DNA of 64,000 bases, from the NCBI RefSeq assembly GCF_905220415.1, contig NC_059542.1, positions 3,596,001-3,660,000 of the forward strand, written 5' to 3'. This stretch comes from Colias croceus. Its lineage: Eukaryota; Arthropoda; Insecta; Lepidoptera; Pieridae. Each line of letters begins with the position of its first letter. The first letter of the stretch is position 1. The position numbers were made by a program, and so were the translations under genes. The notes beneath the pieces are model-generated. The model had not been told where the DNA came from, did not search any database, and worked only from the letters and a program-made list of their open reading frames with translations. Below are positions 37,181-50,700 of the stretch, piece by piece.

Positions 37181-37415
37181 CAATACCATAGACAAATTTG
37201 AAAGTCCTGACAGTGACAATGTCAGATTATTTTTGAGTTTTGACAGTGAAAGGAAGAAGGACGCATATTGTTCATTGTGATTCATAATTCATTTGTATTT
37301 ATTTGTTATTTAAACATACAAAACACAGATAAAAGTGATAAAATATTGCATTCAGTTCCATATTATTAAATCAACATCGTTTTAATAACTTTTCAGCAAA
37401 CTATTGCAACAAAAA
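37181..37415 (+). promoter_or_regulatory. FAM32A promoter and 5' UTR region
   Basis: Four TGACA/TGTCA words lie at 37,208, 37,214, 37,220 and 37,241, followed by an AT-rich 5' leader. A TTTTCAG at about 37,390-37,396 could be the acceptor of a 5'-UTR intron just before the ATG. No clear TATA box. Confidence 0.4.
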
Positions 37416-38206
37416 ATGGTGGAGGAAGACGAATATGCATGTGTCAATAGAGCACAATTAAAAATTAAAGATAATTCTGGAATCAAAAAGAAAAAGAAGA
37501 AGAAGGCAAATAAAGAGACAGAAAAGGTCATAAAACAGCAGATAAATAACAATGAAGTACAGGAACAGGTGAAGCAACGAGAAGAAGAGAAACGAACTAA
37601 AGCTGAGTTAGCATTCAAAAAAATGCAAGAGAAAATGGTAAGTTACACAGCATTCTGCATTTTCTACTTTTAATATAACTTGAAATAGTTTGTGATTGGA
37701 AAGAAATACACATAACCAATCCATATTATCCAAAACTATACTTATTACATATTCATTCAAGTTAGTAGCTTAGAAAAGAGTTATAGATTCAGGGGCCTTA
37801 GACAAAGTAACAATTACAAAACGATAACGAAGTTAGAAATCGCAAAAATGTATGGGATTGACATTAGATAGACCACGTGAACTAACGCGGCGTACCTATG
37901 TCAAACCCATACATTTTTGCGATTTCTAACTTCGTTATCGTTTTGTAATTGTTACTTTGTCTAAGGCCCCTGAAGTAAATAGCTAATATAGTTTTATTTT
38001 ACCCATTAAGTATATGCCACACTAACAATATTTTATTTATTAAAATAAAATATGAAAATAAGAATGTATTTTGTATGTTACAGCAAAGACAAAGAATACA
38101 GCAAAAAGCAGAGATGACCCACAAACAAAGAGTGGAGAAATTTAATCAGCATTTGGACAGTCTCACTGAACACTTTGATATTCCTAAAGTGTCTTGGACC
38201 AAATAG
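37416..38206 (+). CDS. FAM32A: FAM32A-like nuclear protein
   Basis: Two exons, 37,416-37,637 and 38,084-38,206, joined in phase 0 (ATG|GTAAGT donor, TTACAG acceptor), give 114 aa; vertebrate FAM32A is about 112 aa. Residues ~23-40 are a Lys-rich basic stretch (KKKKKKK after an LKIK motif). The C-terminal half contains the family signature AFKKMQEKM, then THKQRVEKFNQHLDSLTEH and the invariant ending FDIPKVSWTK. FAM32A is a small nuclear protein found as a human spliceosome component near the active site at exon ligation (family knowledge). I chose the ATG at 37,416 because it follows an A-rich start context and gives the expected length. The 446-base intron carries a near-perfect 187-bp hairpin element. 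AATAAA lies at 38,264-38,269. Confidence 0.92.
37788..37974. mobile_element. Long hairpin (MITE) in FAM32A intron
   Basis: Two ~76-base arms, starting TTCAGGGGCCTTAGACAAAG at 37,788 and ending with the complement CTAAGGCCCCTGAA at 37,974, are separated by a ~35-base loop. I count about one mismatch across the arms, so the insertion is young. It is non-coding. If transcribed with the intron it would fold into a very stable stem. Confidence 0.8.
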
Positions 38207-38263
38207 AAGAAGAATTCAAGAATTATTATTGTACTTTAATTTAATTATAACTTTTATAGGATA

Positions 38264-38269
38264 AATAAA
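38264..38269 (+). terminator. FAM32A polyadenylation signal
   Basis: AATAAA 58 bases after the FAM32A stop codon, followed by a T-rich region. Confidence 0.6.
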
Positions 38270-39347
38270 ATGTTAATATTTAAGGCAGAATTGCTTTTCA
38301 TTTATATTTTCCTTTTTTTAAACTTAATAAATGTTGACCCTCTCTGATAACAATACCATCGCACAATACTAACTCGTTGTTTGGTAATCTGAACTTAGGA
38401 ACATTTATTCTGGAAGAATCATTTATTCTGAAACAAGAAAATGCTCTCTTAACATAACAATAACACTGCAAGCAAAAATTTTTAAGAGGGTCTTATTTTT
38501 TTTATTGACTAGTTCTATTATACTATCTAAAGGTTAAGAGCAAATAAAAGATTCAAATATTTACTACAACTTTTATTCTCAGAAAAAAATAAAACACATT
38601 TGGACGGATTTTTTCATGGAACAATATAACAAGTCATATTTTAGCAATGATGTCTTTTATAAAAATTATACACTAATAAAAAATACAGTCTCATAAGACT
38701 TAAAAAATACAATGCTTAAAACAATATAAATGGACGGATTTTGTTTCAAGTGAGATATTATTACTTATACATAAATTGTACAATGCCTGTTTATAGCTAT
38801 TAAAAAAAACAGAATATTGTGGTTGCTTAGTATACAAAGCCTTAAATATTAAAAAAAAATATGAATTGAGGTATACAGTTTTTTGCTAGAAAAGTTATAG
38901 ATATTACATAATATTATGTACTTAATACCTATTTTAAGGCACTATAAGGATATTCTTATCCTGAATTTGTGCTTGTTAGATTATGAAAAAGGCACATTAG
39001 GGTATTTTTCAGATCATTTTTTATTAAAAAAAAAGTATTATATTTTTAAATTATATAGCTCTTTGATCTCTTACCAGTTAGTAAGTAAATACGAGTTTAT
39101 CAATAGTTATGCACAGTTAGTATTAAAAACACTCCTAAATATAAATAGTTAGTTGGCAGTTGCTATGGTGTTCACCAACATTTTTGCCAAAAATTATGAC
39201 TCTTTACTCCTTACAAGGTACTAAGGAAACAAAATTTTTGCTTCGATATTCAGATTCATTAAAAAAAGTTACTCAGTTTCATCTAATCTTCTCTACATCA
39301 TCAAAACAAACTGATAAATTTCAATATCTACAGATTCTTACCCATAA
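38270..39347. other. Convergent intergenic region
   Basis: AT-rich DNA between the 3' ends of FAM32A and the DUF704x gene; it probably holds the latter's 3' UTR on the minus strand. The short frames at 38,916-39,351 are AT-driven artefacts. Two related phrases (acacatttggacggattttttc at about 38,594 and aatggacggattttgtttc at about 38,728) suggest a small local duplication. Confidence 0.4.
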
Positions 39348-42300
39348 TTAATTAAGTAGGCACTTCAATATAGACACTAATAGAACAACTATAGTTAGAT
39401 TAGCTACATGCAACACTGGCGCACCATTTCCTCTCCAAAACGAATATGAAAATGAGAACACTTTGATGAAGTTTTCCTTAGTCGCCCAAGGATCGCTTCC
39501 ATCATCAAAGTGCATTGGACACTGATCTCTTTCTCGCTCATACTCTTCCATTTCTATAGCGACTGCAGCCCCCTCTGTATAGTTCCATGATGTAACGTCT
39601 TGTTTCAAATCACAGTACGCGCCGAGAGCTTGCGACATGAGCACTCTGAAAAGAACAAGTAATAAAAAATTATTTAACGACATAGATACAGTTTAAGGTA
39701 CCCGCCCCGCCACATGCCAGAAAACCAAAAAAATATTAAAAACTGTTCAATAAATATATATTTCCTTTTTCTATTGAAATATATAATCTATAAAACACTT
39801 GACTATGTCCTATACGTTTTAAAGCAACATTATAATTTATATATTTCTTCATTTATAGATATTAAAAGTTCATGAAAGTCATAAATTATTGTAATAAAGT
39901 AGCTATATACATAGCCTACATACCTATTCAAATCTGCTCTTTGGTACACCCAACACCTATACTTGGAGAAGGGATCAAGTTCGTCGTACGTAATCAAATA
40001 CGACTTCAAATTCTCTTTCCAATATCCGATACATTTCATCTTATAATCGGGATCACTGTAAATATCCACTGGCCTTCCCAAATAATCTACAGAGAGGCAG
40101 TAATTCTCCTTGATTTGCACTGTTTTCTGATCGACATCGCACACAGAGAAATCGCTTATGTTTATTTTACAGTACAAATTTGGACGAGGACTCAATGTGA
40201 CACCACCGAGAATCCTTGTTTCGAACCTAACATCGCCTCTTTGTGTGAAATTGAATTTGCCAGCAACTGGGCATCTGATGGGCGTTGGATCCTTCTTTAG
40301 GAATATATCGTAACGCCACTTCTGTTTATTCTGAAACTGTACCCATGAGCACACTGTGTGGAAATTGTTTTGCGTCATGGCTAAACCTTTGCGGAATCTG
40401 AAAAATTGATATGAATATTAGAAATACTTAAGTCACAACAACTTGTGAACAAAATAATGTTCAACCTAATACGTACCTAATAACATTATGATGTTGTGGT
40501 ACAAAGTCGAAGCACACATAATCCTTCTGACAACCATCAACCGTTAATCTTGCCATCATCACTCTGCTATCACGCTGTTCTCTGTAAATATAGAAAAATA
40601 TTTATAACCTGATCATCATATTATTAAGGAAACCGTTTAAAAAACAAAGTTTGTTGCTTTATTTTAAAGATCTACACATAAATAGGCACAGACAGATGAA
40701 ATCCTTACTACCTTCATGGTAGAAACATTAAAAAATAAGTACTTGTAACTTCATTCTCAAAACTTCAACGTTATTTCTTACCTGCAAACATAAATAGTAC
40801 GTCTATATCGCCCCTCATCAGGGTAATACGTTTCGATGATATGCGTTTCGTTAATGAATACGTCGGCGTCTATGTTAGCCGTGTTAATCCAGTCACCCGA
40901 AAAGTTTTGCGGTAATCGACAGCCTGGTTCTACAACTTCAGCCTTCAAAGAAAAAATAAGTTACTCTTATCTATCTCTCTTTACTATCTTTACAAAAGAA
41001 CAAACTTAAATATAAAACTATACATTTAATTCATTAATAATTGTTTAATTTAACTTGTTTTCGATCTGGACTTATTCAAACTATGTTAAATTGAAATTCG
41101 TTTATTTAATGAAAATATACTAAGTCTAAATAAAATTTGTTTTTCATAATGATTAACTAGAAATAAAGAAGATGATTTTCCATCCTTTACCTTGACTGGT
41201 GTAATCCTATATCTTTCCGGAGACTTCTCGACTGTTTTTAATGTACTGCACTGAGGTGTAATAGATGCACCAATGTACAGATCATCATCTCTGTTTCTCA
41301 AGAAACAACGATACCTTTCGTCCTTCCGAGATTCCTTAGTGTTAGCGACAGCAAAGAACATGTTTTTGTTTACAAACCAATGTCCTAAAATAATGTTTTC
41401 AATTTAAAATTAAGGCTCTCTTATCTATTAGATATAGAGGTTATTGATAATCAAATAACATTCACCTCACAAAAAAGAGAATTTTACTTAACATTTTTGT
41501 AGGCACAACTTCATATTGTATTTAAATAATATTTTTTTTTATAAAGCTCATAAAATAACTTACCCAAACAACTATATTCAACCACACCTTCAAATGTACC
41601 AGACATACCAGGGCATTTTCTATATGTAATATTAAACTTTTGATTTGTAATCAAGAACTGAGTACCAGCCGTCTGACAGGACTTTATCTGTGCTTCAGGG
41701 TTATTACATTCACCGGTAAATCTAAAACGGTTTTGGTATGCGAACTGCCATACACCTTCCAGTGATGAACGACAATTTACCTGAAAATATTGTGAAATTT
41801 AATTAAAATATCATACCAAAGCAACTTTTTCATTCCTAGTGTAGTGTGTAAGTGAAAATAAGTGACTAGTAAGCTAAAAGCAAACTACAAAACACTTGTT
41901 CATTATTTGAGTTATGAAACAGTCCATACAATTTTGAAGAATTAACAAACACAGACACTTCATTTCATAAGTAGAGACCCTAATTGTACCATGATCTTGG
42001 AAATTAAAATAGAGTCAAGTTTCACAAGGTCAAAAAACATTTCATAATTAATTTAATATTGCAAGAATTACTTACAGGAACGAAATTCTCAGCAAACAGT
42101 GTGACGAAATACTGATCAGGATTCAGATGCCTGCACACTCTCTCCACTGTTGGTTCCTCGTGCAACTCTAAGCTTACACAGGGTGTTTCAATCTTCTCCA
42201 GCACATTTACCGTTCTGACAATCAGCTTCACACAATAGTAGCAATTGGTATACTTAAACACCATTGAGTAATTTGATTGTGATTCTGCATGTATGTTCAC

Positions 42301-43078
42301 ACATACCCCTCTGTAGCAAAAACATAATTAATTACATAACAGCTTGAAACAGGAAAGGTATATTTTATATATTTAGCATGAAATTATATGAGTCAATTTA
42401 TGGAATGTAAATAAGATATTGTTAAACATCTATGCATCAAAACAATAAAAAATCCACTAATCAATAAACAATACAAATAGTTGTCTAATATATTTTTAAA
42501 GTTAGCCTTTTGTTTAACAATTTAAACTGTACACATACTGTACATTGTACAAGTACTATATTAACAAGTACTTGAGAAGCATTTTCTAATTCGGAATATG
42601 TTCGAAGCACGTGTGTCATACATAACATTGCTCTTTATTTTATACAGTAGGTACATCTGCATTGCATGAAAAGATAAAAAGTAAACTTCATAGGTAATTA
42701 GTGGTTGCTGAAAAACAACATATTAACAACTTAGAAATCATATTAATATCTTAATATATTCTTTAGAAATACAATATTTAAAATTAAAAAAGATCCTTAT
42801 CCCTATGACGAATACCAAATCGATCTTATTTATTACCTGCCGGTCATTTCATTTGCGTTGATATCCGTGGTTGTCTGTTGCCCATTTTCAAATGAAAACC
42901 ATGAATTCCTTAGAACTATTGGAATATTACATTCTGAATATATCGGCAGCACTAAAAGAATAAAAGTTTGTTAGGCGTTGGCTATTTAACTCGGAATTTC
43001 ACGTCCCAAACATTTAATAATACAATACTTACCACAACTTATAAATATACATATCGATATAAATAATATACACTTCAT
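39348..43078 (-). CDS. Secreted/membrane Cys-rich DUF7042-7045-type protein
   Basis: Nine exons rebuilt with consistent phases: 43,078-43,033, 42,951-42,837, 42,310-42,076, 41,780-41,564, 41,384-41,191, 40,942-40,782, 40,581-40,477, 40,397-39,924 and 39,645-39,348, giving 614 aa. Residues 1-15 are a signal peptide. The N-terminal module has a C-x-IP...W-F-S-F-E-N-G pattern. Central modules carry FAYQNRFRFTGEC with GTQFLITNQ, and FFAVANTKESRKDERYRCF with NRDDDLYIG. Later segments hold many paired Cys. A hydrophobic C-terminus (LTIVVLLVSILKCLL) suggests a membrane anchor or GPI signal. These motifs match the conserved insect family that Pfam splits into DUF7044, DUF7042, DUF7043 and DUF7045 (naming from memory; order plausible). 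Its biochemical role is unknown to me. It is divergent from NSF and convergent with FAM32A. Confidence 0.85.
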
Positions 43079-44703
43079 ATTTACGTGTAATGTGATACAC
43101 CATACATTTAGAAGTTTATTAAAAATCAAAATTTAAAATCGTCAACAGACGAGTGAAAACAATGGACTCGGCAATCTCCACCCTTTTTCAACAAAATGAC
43201 AGTTCACTTTTGGCAGTTAAATTATTATAGACTATACAAATTTGAATAATGTGGCAGAATTTGGGCAGAATCCGTCCACAGTGGGATCGATTTAGGAAAG
43301 AGAAGAAGAACTTTAATAATGTTGGAACAATTAAAAAAATCATTAATAGAATTATGTACTAATACTAATAAATGTTCCAGGTCAAATTGATGTATTTTTA
43401 TATTATAGCTCATATGTATTATAATATTATAAGGGTCTCAGCCACGTCTCAGCACACATATGGGATTGGAAAGGGATCGTAACCGTATCGCCTCGAGCCG
43501 TTCAGAATGGTTTGTATTAAACTCCCTACAGCAACGCACACTAATCGGAATAGTAACGTGATCGCCTCCCCTCGGAACAGGCTCCGAACTTGCAATTCCA
43601 GCGCTAACGGCTCATCGTCCCCGCGCTTACTCGCGCTTACGTCTCTCCGTCCCCGCGCTTACGTCTCTGCCTGCTACGACTTGCCGTAGGTACTTGCCGT
43701 TTTTAGGCGTAAGGGCGTATTCAGAAAGAAAGCTTGAAACTTATAAGCGCTTATAAGCGCTTATCGGCGATTGTCAGCGCTGGTAACCCGCGCAGGAAAA
43801 TATATGAACATGACAAGCGCCGATAAGCGCTTATAAGTTTCAAGCTTTCTTTCTGAATACGCCCTAACGCCGGTGTCGCCTTTGCATACGGTAGGTTGAC
43901 GCCTGGTTGACAGCGAGGCGAAAGGCGACGGTTACGATCCCTTTCCGATCCCATATGTGTGCTGAGACCTTTATTCTAATCCACACGTAATACACCATTT
44001 GAAAATCATTTCGACGAAAAAACACAAACATTATACGAATGTTTGCACGTAGCGTATAAGTGAAAGCGTGAAAGCGTTCTAGTGAAGAGTGATGAAAACT
44101 TGGATACACTTTTAAATGTACCCCACGAAAAGCTCTGGAACTCACCATGTTTACAAGCTGCAGCCTGTGTCATAAGCTTGCATAAACCCTACCTGTGCCC
44201 TAAACCCACAGAACAAGCACAGAACAGTAAAAAGAAAACCAGTACATTAAAAAGAATATTCAGAATATTATAATTTAAGGGGTGGCAATCGTCTAGGGAA
44301 CAAATGTTCGAATATTTACAATTAGTAGCTGTTATAATAATACTGTTTTTAATTGTAAAATTAGAAGTAAGACTAATGGTACATAGTCAACCTAAACATT
44401 AAAATTAAAAAAAAACTAATTATTATGACCATGAACACAACCATGAATAAGACACGATTTTACACATAGCAACACTTTTGCACGTATTGATCCACAGTCG
44501 TAAAATCCAAAATAGGTACACCACACCAAACTTTTTACTGCAGTATTTTCCTTTCAACGGGCATCACCAGACTTCTGATTGATGGCAAAAAGTGGTAATT
44601 TTGGGTTGATGTCACTCCAATCAACGTGAATCATTACTGTCATAACACAACCAAACACAACTTGGTTTTGAAAATACAAAATAAATAAAATATCTCATTA
44701 AAA
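43079..44703. promoter_or_regulatory. Divergent promoter region, DUF704x and NSF
   Basis: About 1.6 kb separates two start codons pointing apart. It contains a 536-bp nested inverted-repeat element (43,434-43,969). TGACA/TGTCA words sit near each gene: 43,197 on the DUF704x side, 44,610 and 44,638 on the NSF side. Short frames here are not genes. Confidence 0.4.
43434..43969. mobile_element. Inverted-repeat element containing a second hairpin
   Basis: Outer ends: GGTCTCAG at 43,434 and, a little inside, CACACATATGGGATTGGAAA and GGGATCGTAACCGT are mirrored at the right end (ACGGTTACGATCCC, TTTCCGATCCCATATGTGTG, CTGAGACC to 43,969). Within it, 43,706-43,871 is a separate fold-back (GGGCGTATTCAGAAAGAAAG mirrored by CTTTCTTTCTGAATACGCCC, with repeated TTATAAGCGC words). 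It reads as a MITE carrying a second MITE. Confidence 0.75.
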
Positions 44704-47700
44704 ATGTCTTCAATGGTAAGTTGCGCAGAAAATATCTTTTAATTTAATTAATCACTTTTACATAAGCCTTTATAATTCACAGTATGAATTATAATTCTTG
44801 ATAAATTATGTTATTTTTGCATCCTTTCAATTTACTAATTAATTTATTCCATTACTTAATTTATATGATATTTGGGTTTAATATTATAATATTGCAATCT
44901 TATTGGCACTTCATCATTTCAAAAAACTATCATTTAATCACATAATATGTTACTCTTATCTAAAAATCAGTACTGTCTCAATTATTTTTACACTTGGTAA
45001 ATTTCTGAATATTATACATAAATTACAGCGCATGAAGGCAGCCAAATGCCCCTCTGATGAGCTGGCAATTACCAACTGTGCTCTTGTAAATCCTGATGAT
45101 TTCCCAAGTGACGTAAAGTAAGTATTTATTCATAAACAGATATAACTTTATAATCATGTTTAGATACTGAGTAATGATACTGTTGTAGGTATACTATACC
45201 TATATAGTATGTATATGGTGTGCAAATTGTAGGTAATTGAAATATCTTTATATTAATATGAATGACTATTTACAGGCACATCGAGATTTCAACAGGTCCA
45301 TCTCAGCACTTTGTATTTAGTGTTAGATTCTACAGTGGGGTGGACCGTGGTACTGTAGGCTTTTCAGCTCCCCAACGTAAATGGGCTACACTCTCCATTG
45401 GGCAGGTAAATAGTCTATTAAAAATATTATTAACGGACACAAGATAAAATTAATTGAGCAGCCAAATATGACTTTTTGTATTTGTAGGTGTTATGTAATC
45501 AGAACTGCAATTAAATTTAAAAAATGTTCTTTAAAATGAACTTTGTACTTATCAAACAAACAAAAAACAAATTTTGTGTATAGACTAATGAAGTTGAATG
45601 ATGATATAAATCTTTTATATGTATATGAATATGTTGTAATATTTTAATCACTCTAGACATCTCTTTATTCATAAATTACTGTATCTGCTAGGTGAATAGT
45701 GTTTTTCGAATAACAAAGAAAATGAGTCATCTCATCTTCATTTATTCAACAAAAGAACATCCAAGATCTTTGTGAATATACATTCTTAACTGAAAAAGAA
45801 CTAAATAAATATAAATTTCTGCAGACTATTGATGTGAGACCGTTCAAGCCGCAAAGTGCAGAATGTCTATGCAGTGTTACACTTGAAGCTGACTTCATGC
45901 TTAAGAAAACGTAAGTAACTCGAAACAATGAATTATTTGAAACAAACATCATGAATTGTTTAGTGAAATTAAGTTTTTTTTAAATATTGAAACTGAAATA
46001 AACGCCAGAGGATGAAAAAAATACATTAATTAATTTAGGTATGAAGAAATATGTATGCAAATATGCAATTTTACATTTGCATACGTATACTACAACATAA
46101 TACGTACCTTGTTTCTTTCATTCAGTGTTTTATTTTTAATAGTGAGATCTCTTTTTTTTTCTACAAAATAGGACATCAATGGAGCCCTATGATTCAGAGC
46201 AAATGGCGCGAGACTTCCTCATTCAGTTTTCGAATCAAATATTCACCGTCGGCCAACAATTGGCATTTTCGTTCCAGGAGAAGAAAGTTCTTTCTCTGAT
46301 CGTCAAGAACTTAGAAGGTAAGATATTTAAGAAAATAAAAAATACATTACTATATATTTTTTTGTATTTCCCTTTATCAATAATATTTTGTTAACAACAA
46401 TATTAACTAATCTATTTCTATTATAATACATATACATATTGTAATGTAATAAGCTGAAATGAAAATATTAGTAGTATGGTGAGTCATTTATTTTTAACGG
46501 TAATCATCAGTTTATCCAGTTGGATATACTAAGGAAGCATCACAAATTTTGTTATCTAGTATAAAAAGTATATATAATTGGTATTATGAAATATGAGCCA
46601 GCAATGTATTTAAAATTAATGTCAAAACTGATAAGGTATTGGAATAATATTTTCCGATTGAAAAATTATTAAAATAATTATAATAAAGTTGATCAGAATT
46701 CAGATTATGCAACTGACTCGAGTTTTTAACTGAATTTTTATCAACGTGACTATACATTTTCCTATCAGAATTTTTATAGAATTTTTAAGTAAGTATAATA
46801 CTTTTAATTTAAAATTTAAATCTCGAAATAATTCTATTGAATCCTTATTCAATAGAATTATTTCGAGGATTCCTTAATCCTGTTTATATTTTTTAAACAA
46901 TTAATCGTTGATTTACATATTATGTTTTTTTTGTGCTCCAATATGTAAAAAATGTATTCCTTTTTTCCTTGTAGCATATGGTTGCATTTTTACCTAATAG
47001 GATACTCAGGTATTGGCATTTTAAATATCATGTACTTCCTTTTACACACATATCCAGCAAACCCAAGGAAACCAGTACTAGTAAATAAAGAAAAAAAAAA
47101 CTATTTATTTTTTATAACACTAATTTCTTATTTTTCTATGCCTATTTTATCTTTGATAGGTAAGGTAATTAAATTCCCCTAGCCTCAAAAGAACGTTTTC
47201 TTCTAATTAGCTATTTAGTGTGTGAATGTAAAAATCATTAACATCTTCATATTTTTCATATTGGTTCTAAGTAGAATTTCTTCAACAGGATTCTCATTGG
47301 GAACTGAATACTAATTAAATATCAAATGCCAATTTCTTCTTAAAAATAATATTCATGAAATAAACCCAGGACTGTATGAATACAATGTCATGAGAAAATG
47401 TTTAGAATTGTCTTCATTAAAAACTTAGGAATTTTTTAATTAATTTTTTAAAGAGTGTTCCATATTGTTATTTACATATATTGCGAATAGATTTCCCTTT
47501 TTATTTAAATTATAATTAATAACTGGCATGAAACAAAAATGAAAAAAAAAAAATTATTTCTTAACAGCGGTTGATGTACAAGCATTAGCATCGGGGGCAA
47601 ATGCGGTGCCCCGTCGCGTTAAATTGGGACGACTTTTACCTGATGCCTGCATTCAGTTTGATAAGGCTGAGAATTCTTCGCTCAACCTTGTTGGCAAGGC

Positions 47701-50700
47701 TAAAGGGTAAATATTGTTTTGGAGATTTTATCATAAGCCTTTGATTCTTTAGTCACCTATCTAAATTTAAAATGCAGACAATATTACTACATCAATCAAA
47801 TACATAGTATTTTCTGTATATGTTTCTGTTGATTACAGGATACTATTATAATATTGACACATTTATAAAATTGCATAAATAAAATAGAAGTTACATTTAC
47901 TGCTACTCTATGTAAAATTAAATTTATTCACAATTTAGAAAACAACCTCGTCAATCCATCATCAACCCAGACTGGGACTTCGGAAAGATGGGAATTGGTG
48001 GTCTGGACAATGAGTTCAATGCCATATTCCGTCGTGCCTTCGCTTCCCGTGTCTTCCCACCGGAAGTCGTTGAACAGTTAGGTGAGTATGCATTTTATTA
48101 TACTCTTATTAATTAAATAGGTTTCTTCTGTTATTTTTCTTTAATTACTTTAACGCCTATTACGTCTTAGTTATCAATGAATTTAATAGATATTTTATTT
48201 TGTAGGATGCAAGCACGTAAAGGGTATCCTCCTTTTCGGACCACCCGGTACTGGTAAGACTCTGATGGCGCGACAAATCGGCAAAATGTTGAACGCACGT
48301 GAACCGAAAATTGTCAACGGTCCACAAATTTTGGACAAATATGTCGGTGAGAGCGAGGCCAATATCCGGAGGCTGTTCGCTGATGCCGAAGAGGAAGAAA
48401 AAAGGGTAAGTAGTATTTATGGTCGATACATATACGAAAAAATAGTACATTCAAATATCAGGGGACATGAGTTTAGGGATAATTGGATTGAGAACAAAAT
48501 ACTGTATAGTAATTCAGTAATTTAAAACACTAATATAAACAATATTGTATAATTATTCAGACTTAAGTCCAACAATAATATTGAATTATTTAAAATAACT
48601 TTTCTATAAACGCTTGTAGAAACTCTGTTGAGATAATGCTACAATATATAAATGATCAAACAAACTACTATTATAGAAATAAATAAATAATAATATAGTC
48701 ATATTAAACAAAGAGTCTATTCTTATATGATATTTTATTCCTAGTGTGGACCCAACAGTGGACTTCACATCATAATCTTTGATGAAATCGACGCCATTTG
48801 CAAAGCGAGAGGCTCCGTTGGCGGCAACACTGGCGTTCACGATACCGTTGTGAACCAACTGCTTTCAAAGATTGATGGTAAAAATCCTTATAGTTGGATA
48901 AAGAACAATTAATAAAAACTCTCTTCTTTTCATTCGTATAAAATTTAGGACTATAGAATGTTGTTGTGGAGTGGCAATTTTCGAAGGAAAAAAATTTTCC
49001 AACTCTAATCATCACAGAGATGCATTATCGCTACAATGGGTCATAAACTATACAATTATTTTTTATACAATCTCGGGCAAAGCTTTTAGACATAAATTCA
49101 ATTTACCCGACAAACATTGTCCTACCAGTACATCCCTAACCCATAGGAACATGCAAAAAACATAACGTTTTTTACGAATTTTATAACAATATATTTCCTC
49201 AGGTGTGGACCAACTAAACAACATCCTCGTCATCGGTATGACAAACAGACGGGACATGATTGACGAGGCTCTAATGCGACCGGGAAGGTTGGAAGTGCAA
49301 ATGGAGATCGGTCTACCAGATGAGAAGGGTAGAGTGCAGATCTTGAACATTCATACCAAACGGATGAGGGAGTATAAGAAGATCGCGGAGGATGTTGATT
49401 GCAAGGTGCGTTTGTTAGAAAAATATTATTTTCTTTAGAAGTGGGTACTGGAATAATAATAGAGGTGGCTAATACGGTTGATAAATGGTCGGATCAAATT
49501 TATAAAATTAAATCATAAACCATAGGTAGATTCTAACTGACTTTTGAAAATAGAACAAAATTATGGCTGTTTTTTGTGAAATTATGATAGAGCGAAGTGG
49601 CATAAAAATTATGACCGGATTTATTTAAAAATAAAACAATACATTTAAACACAGGAACTAGCGTCGCTCACCAAAAACTTCTCCGGCGCGGAGCTCGAGG
49701 GTCTGGTACGTGCTGCCCAGTCGACGGCCATGAACAGACTGATCAAGGCGTCGAGTAAGGTGGAAGTAGACCCAGAGGCGATGGAGAAACTCATGGTGGA
49801 GAGGACTGACTTCTTGCACGCTCTGGAGAATGATATCAAGCCGGTAAGTGGTGGTATTTTTTGAGGGTAGTATTGAAAAATTGTTGGATGTTTAAGTGTA
49901 ATTGAGACTTGGTTTATATGTTGGGTTCTGTTTTTAAAATTGTTACTTAATTAAAACAATAATTATACTGAAAAAATGTCTAACTTTATAATTTTTTTTT
50001 TCTGAGAAAATTTCATAAAATTTTGTGAAAATATATCATTGTGCCTTGCTTATAATGTAAGTTATTTCTATTATAATTGTTATTAGGCATTCGGCACAGC
50101 AGCAGAGGCATTGGAACATTTCCTCGCTCGCGGCATCATCAATTGGGGTTCACCCGTTTCGTCGATACTTGAAGACGGACAACTGTACACACAGCAGGCT
50201 AGGGCTACTGAAGCTAGTGGTTAGTGTTATTTTAATTTATTTATTGCAGATTCATATTCTGACTGTCTTTGCCTTTGCCTTAAACGCTGACAAAAACCCT
50301 TTTTCATCTTTCTTGATAGCTACGCAAAAACTTAAATTAAAAAAAATTAACTATACAATATTAAAAATATTACATTCAAAAGTCTAAAAATAGAACCAGT
50401 TCTACCAGTTTAAAGTGATCTTTTGAAATGAAATATGTAAGTTTTTGATGAAAAACTTCCAACTATCGCTACCACATTTTTTAGCTATAAAGCAATGATC
50501 TATAATGAAAAATTAATTCGTTTCTATCCCAGGTCTAGTATCAGTTCTCCTAGAGGGGCCACCGAACAGCGGCAAAACCGCGTTGGCTGCACAACTTGCC
50601 AAGTTATCAGACTTCCCGTTCGTCAAAGTTTGCTCGCCGGAAGATATGGTCGGGTTCACGGAGACCGCTAAGTGTCTGCAAATAAGGAAGGTCTGTAGAA

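Noticed and set aside
43507..43954. Short frames between DUF704x and NSF
   Set aside because: They lie inside the nested inverted-repeat element.
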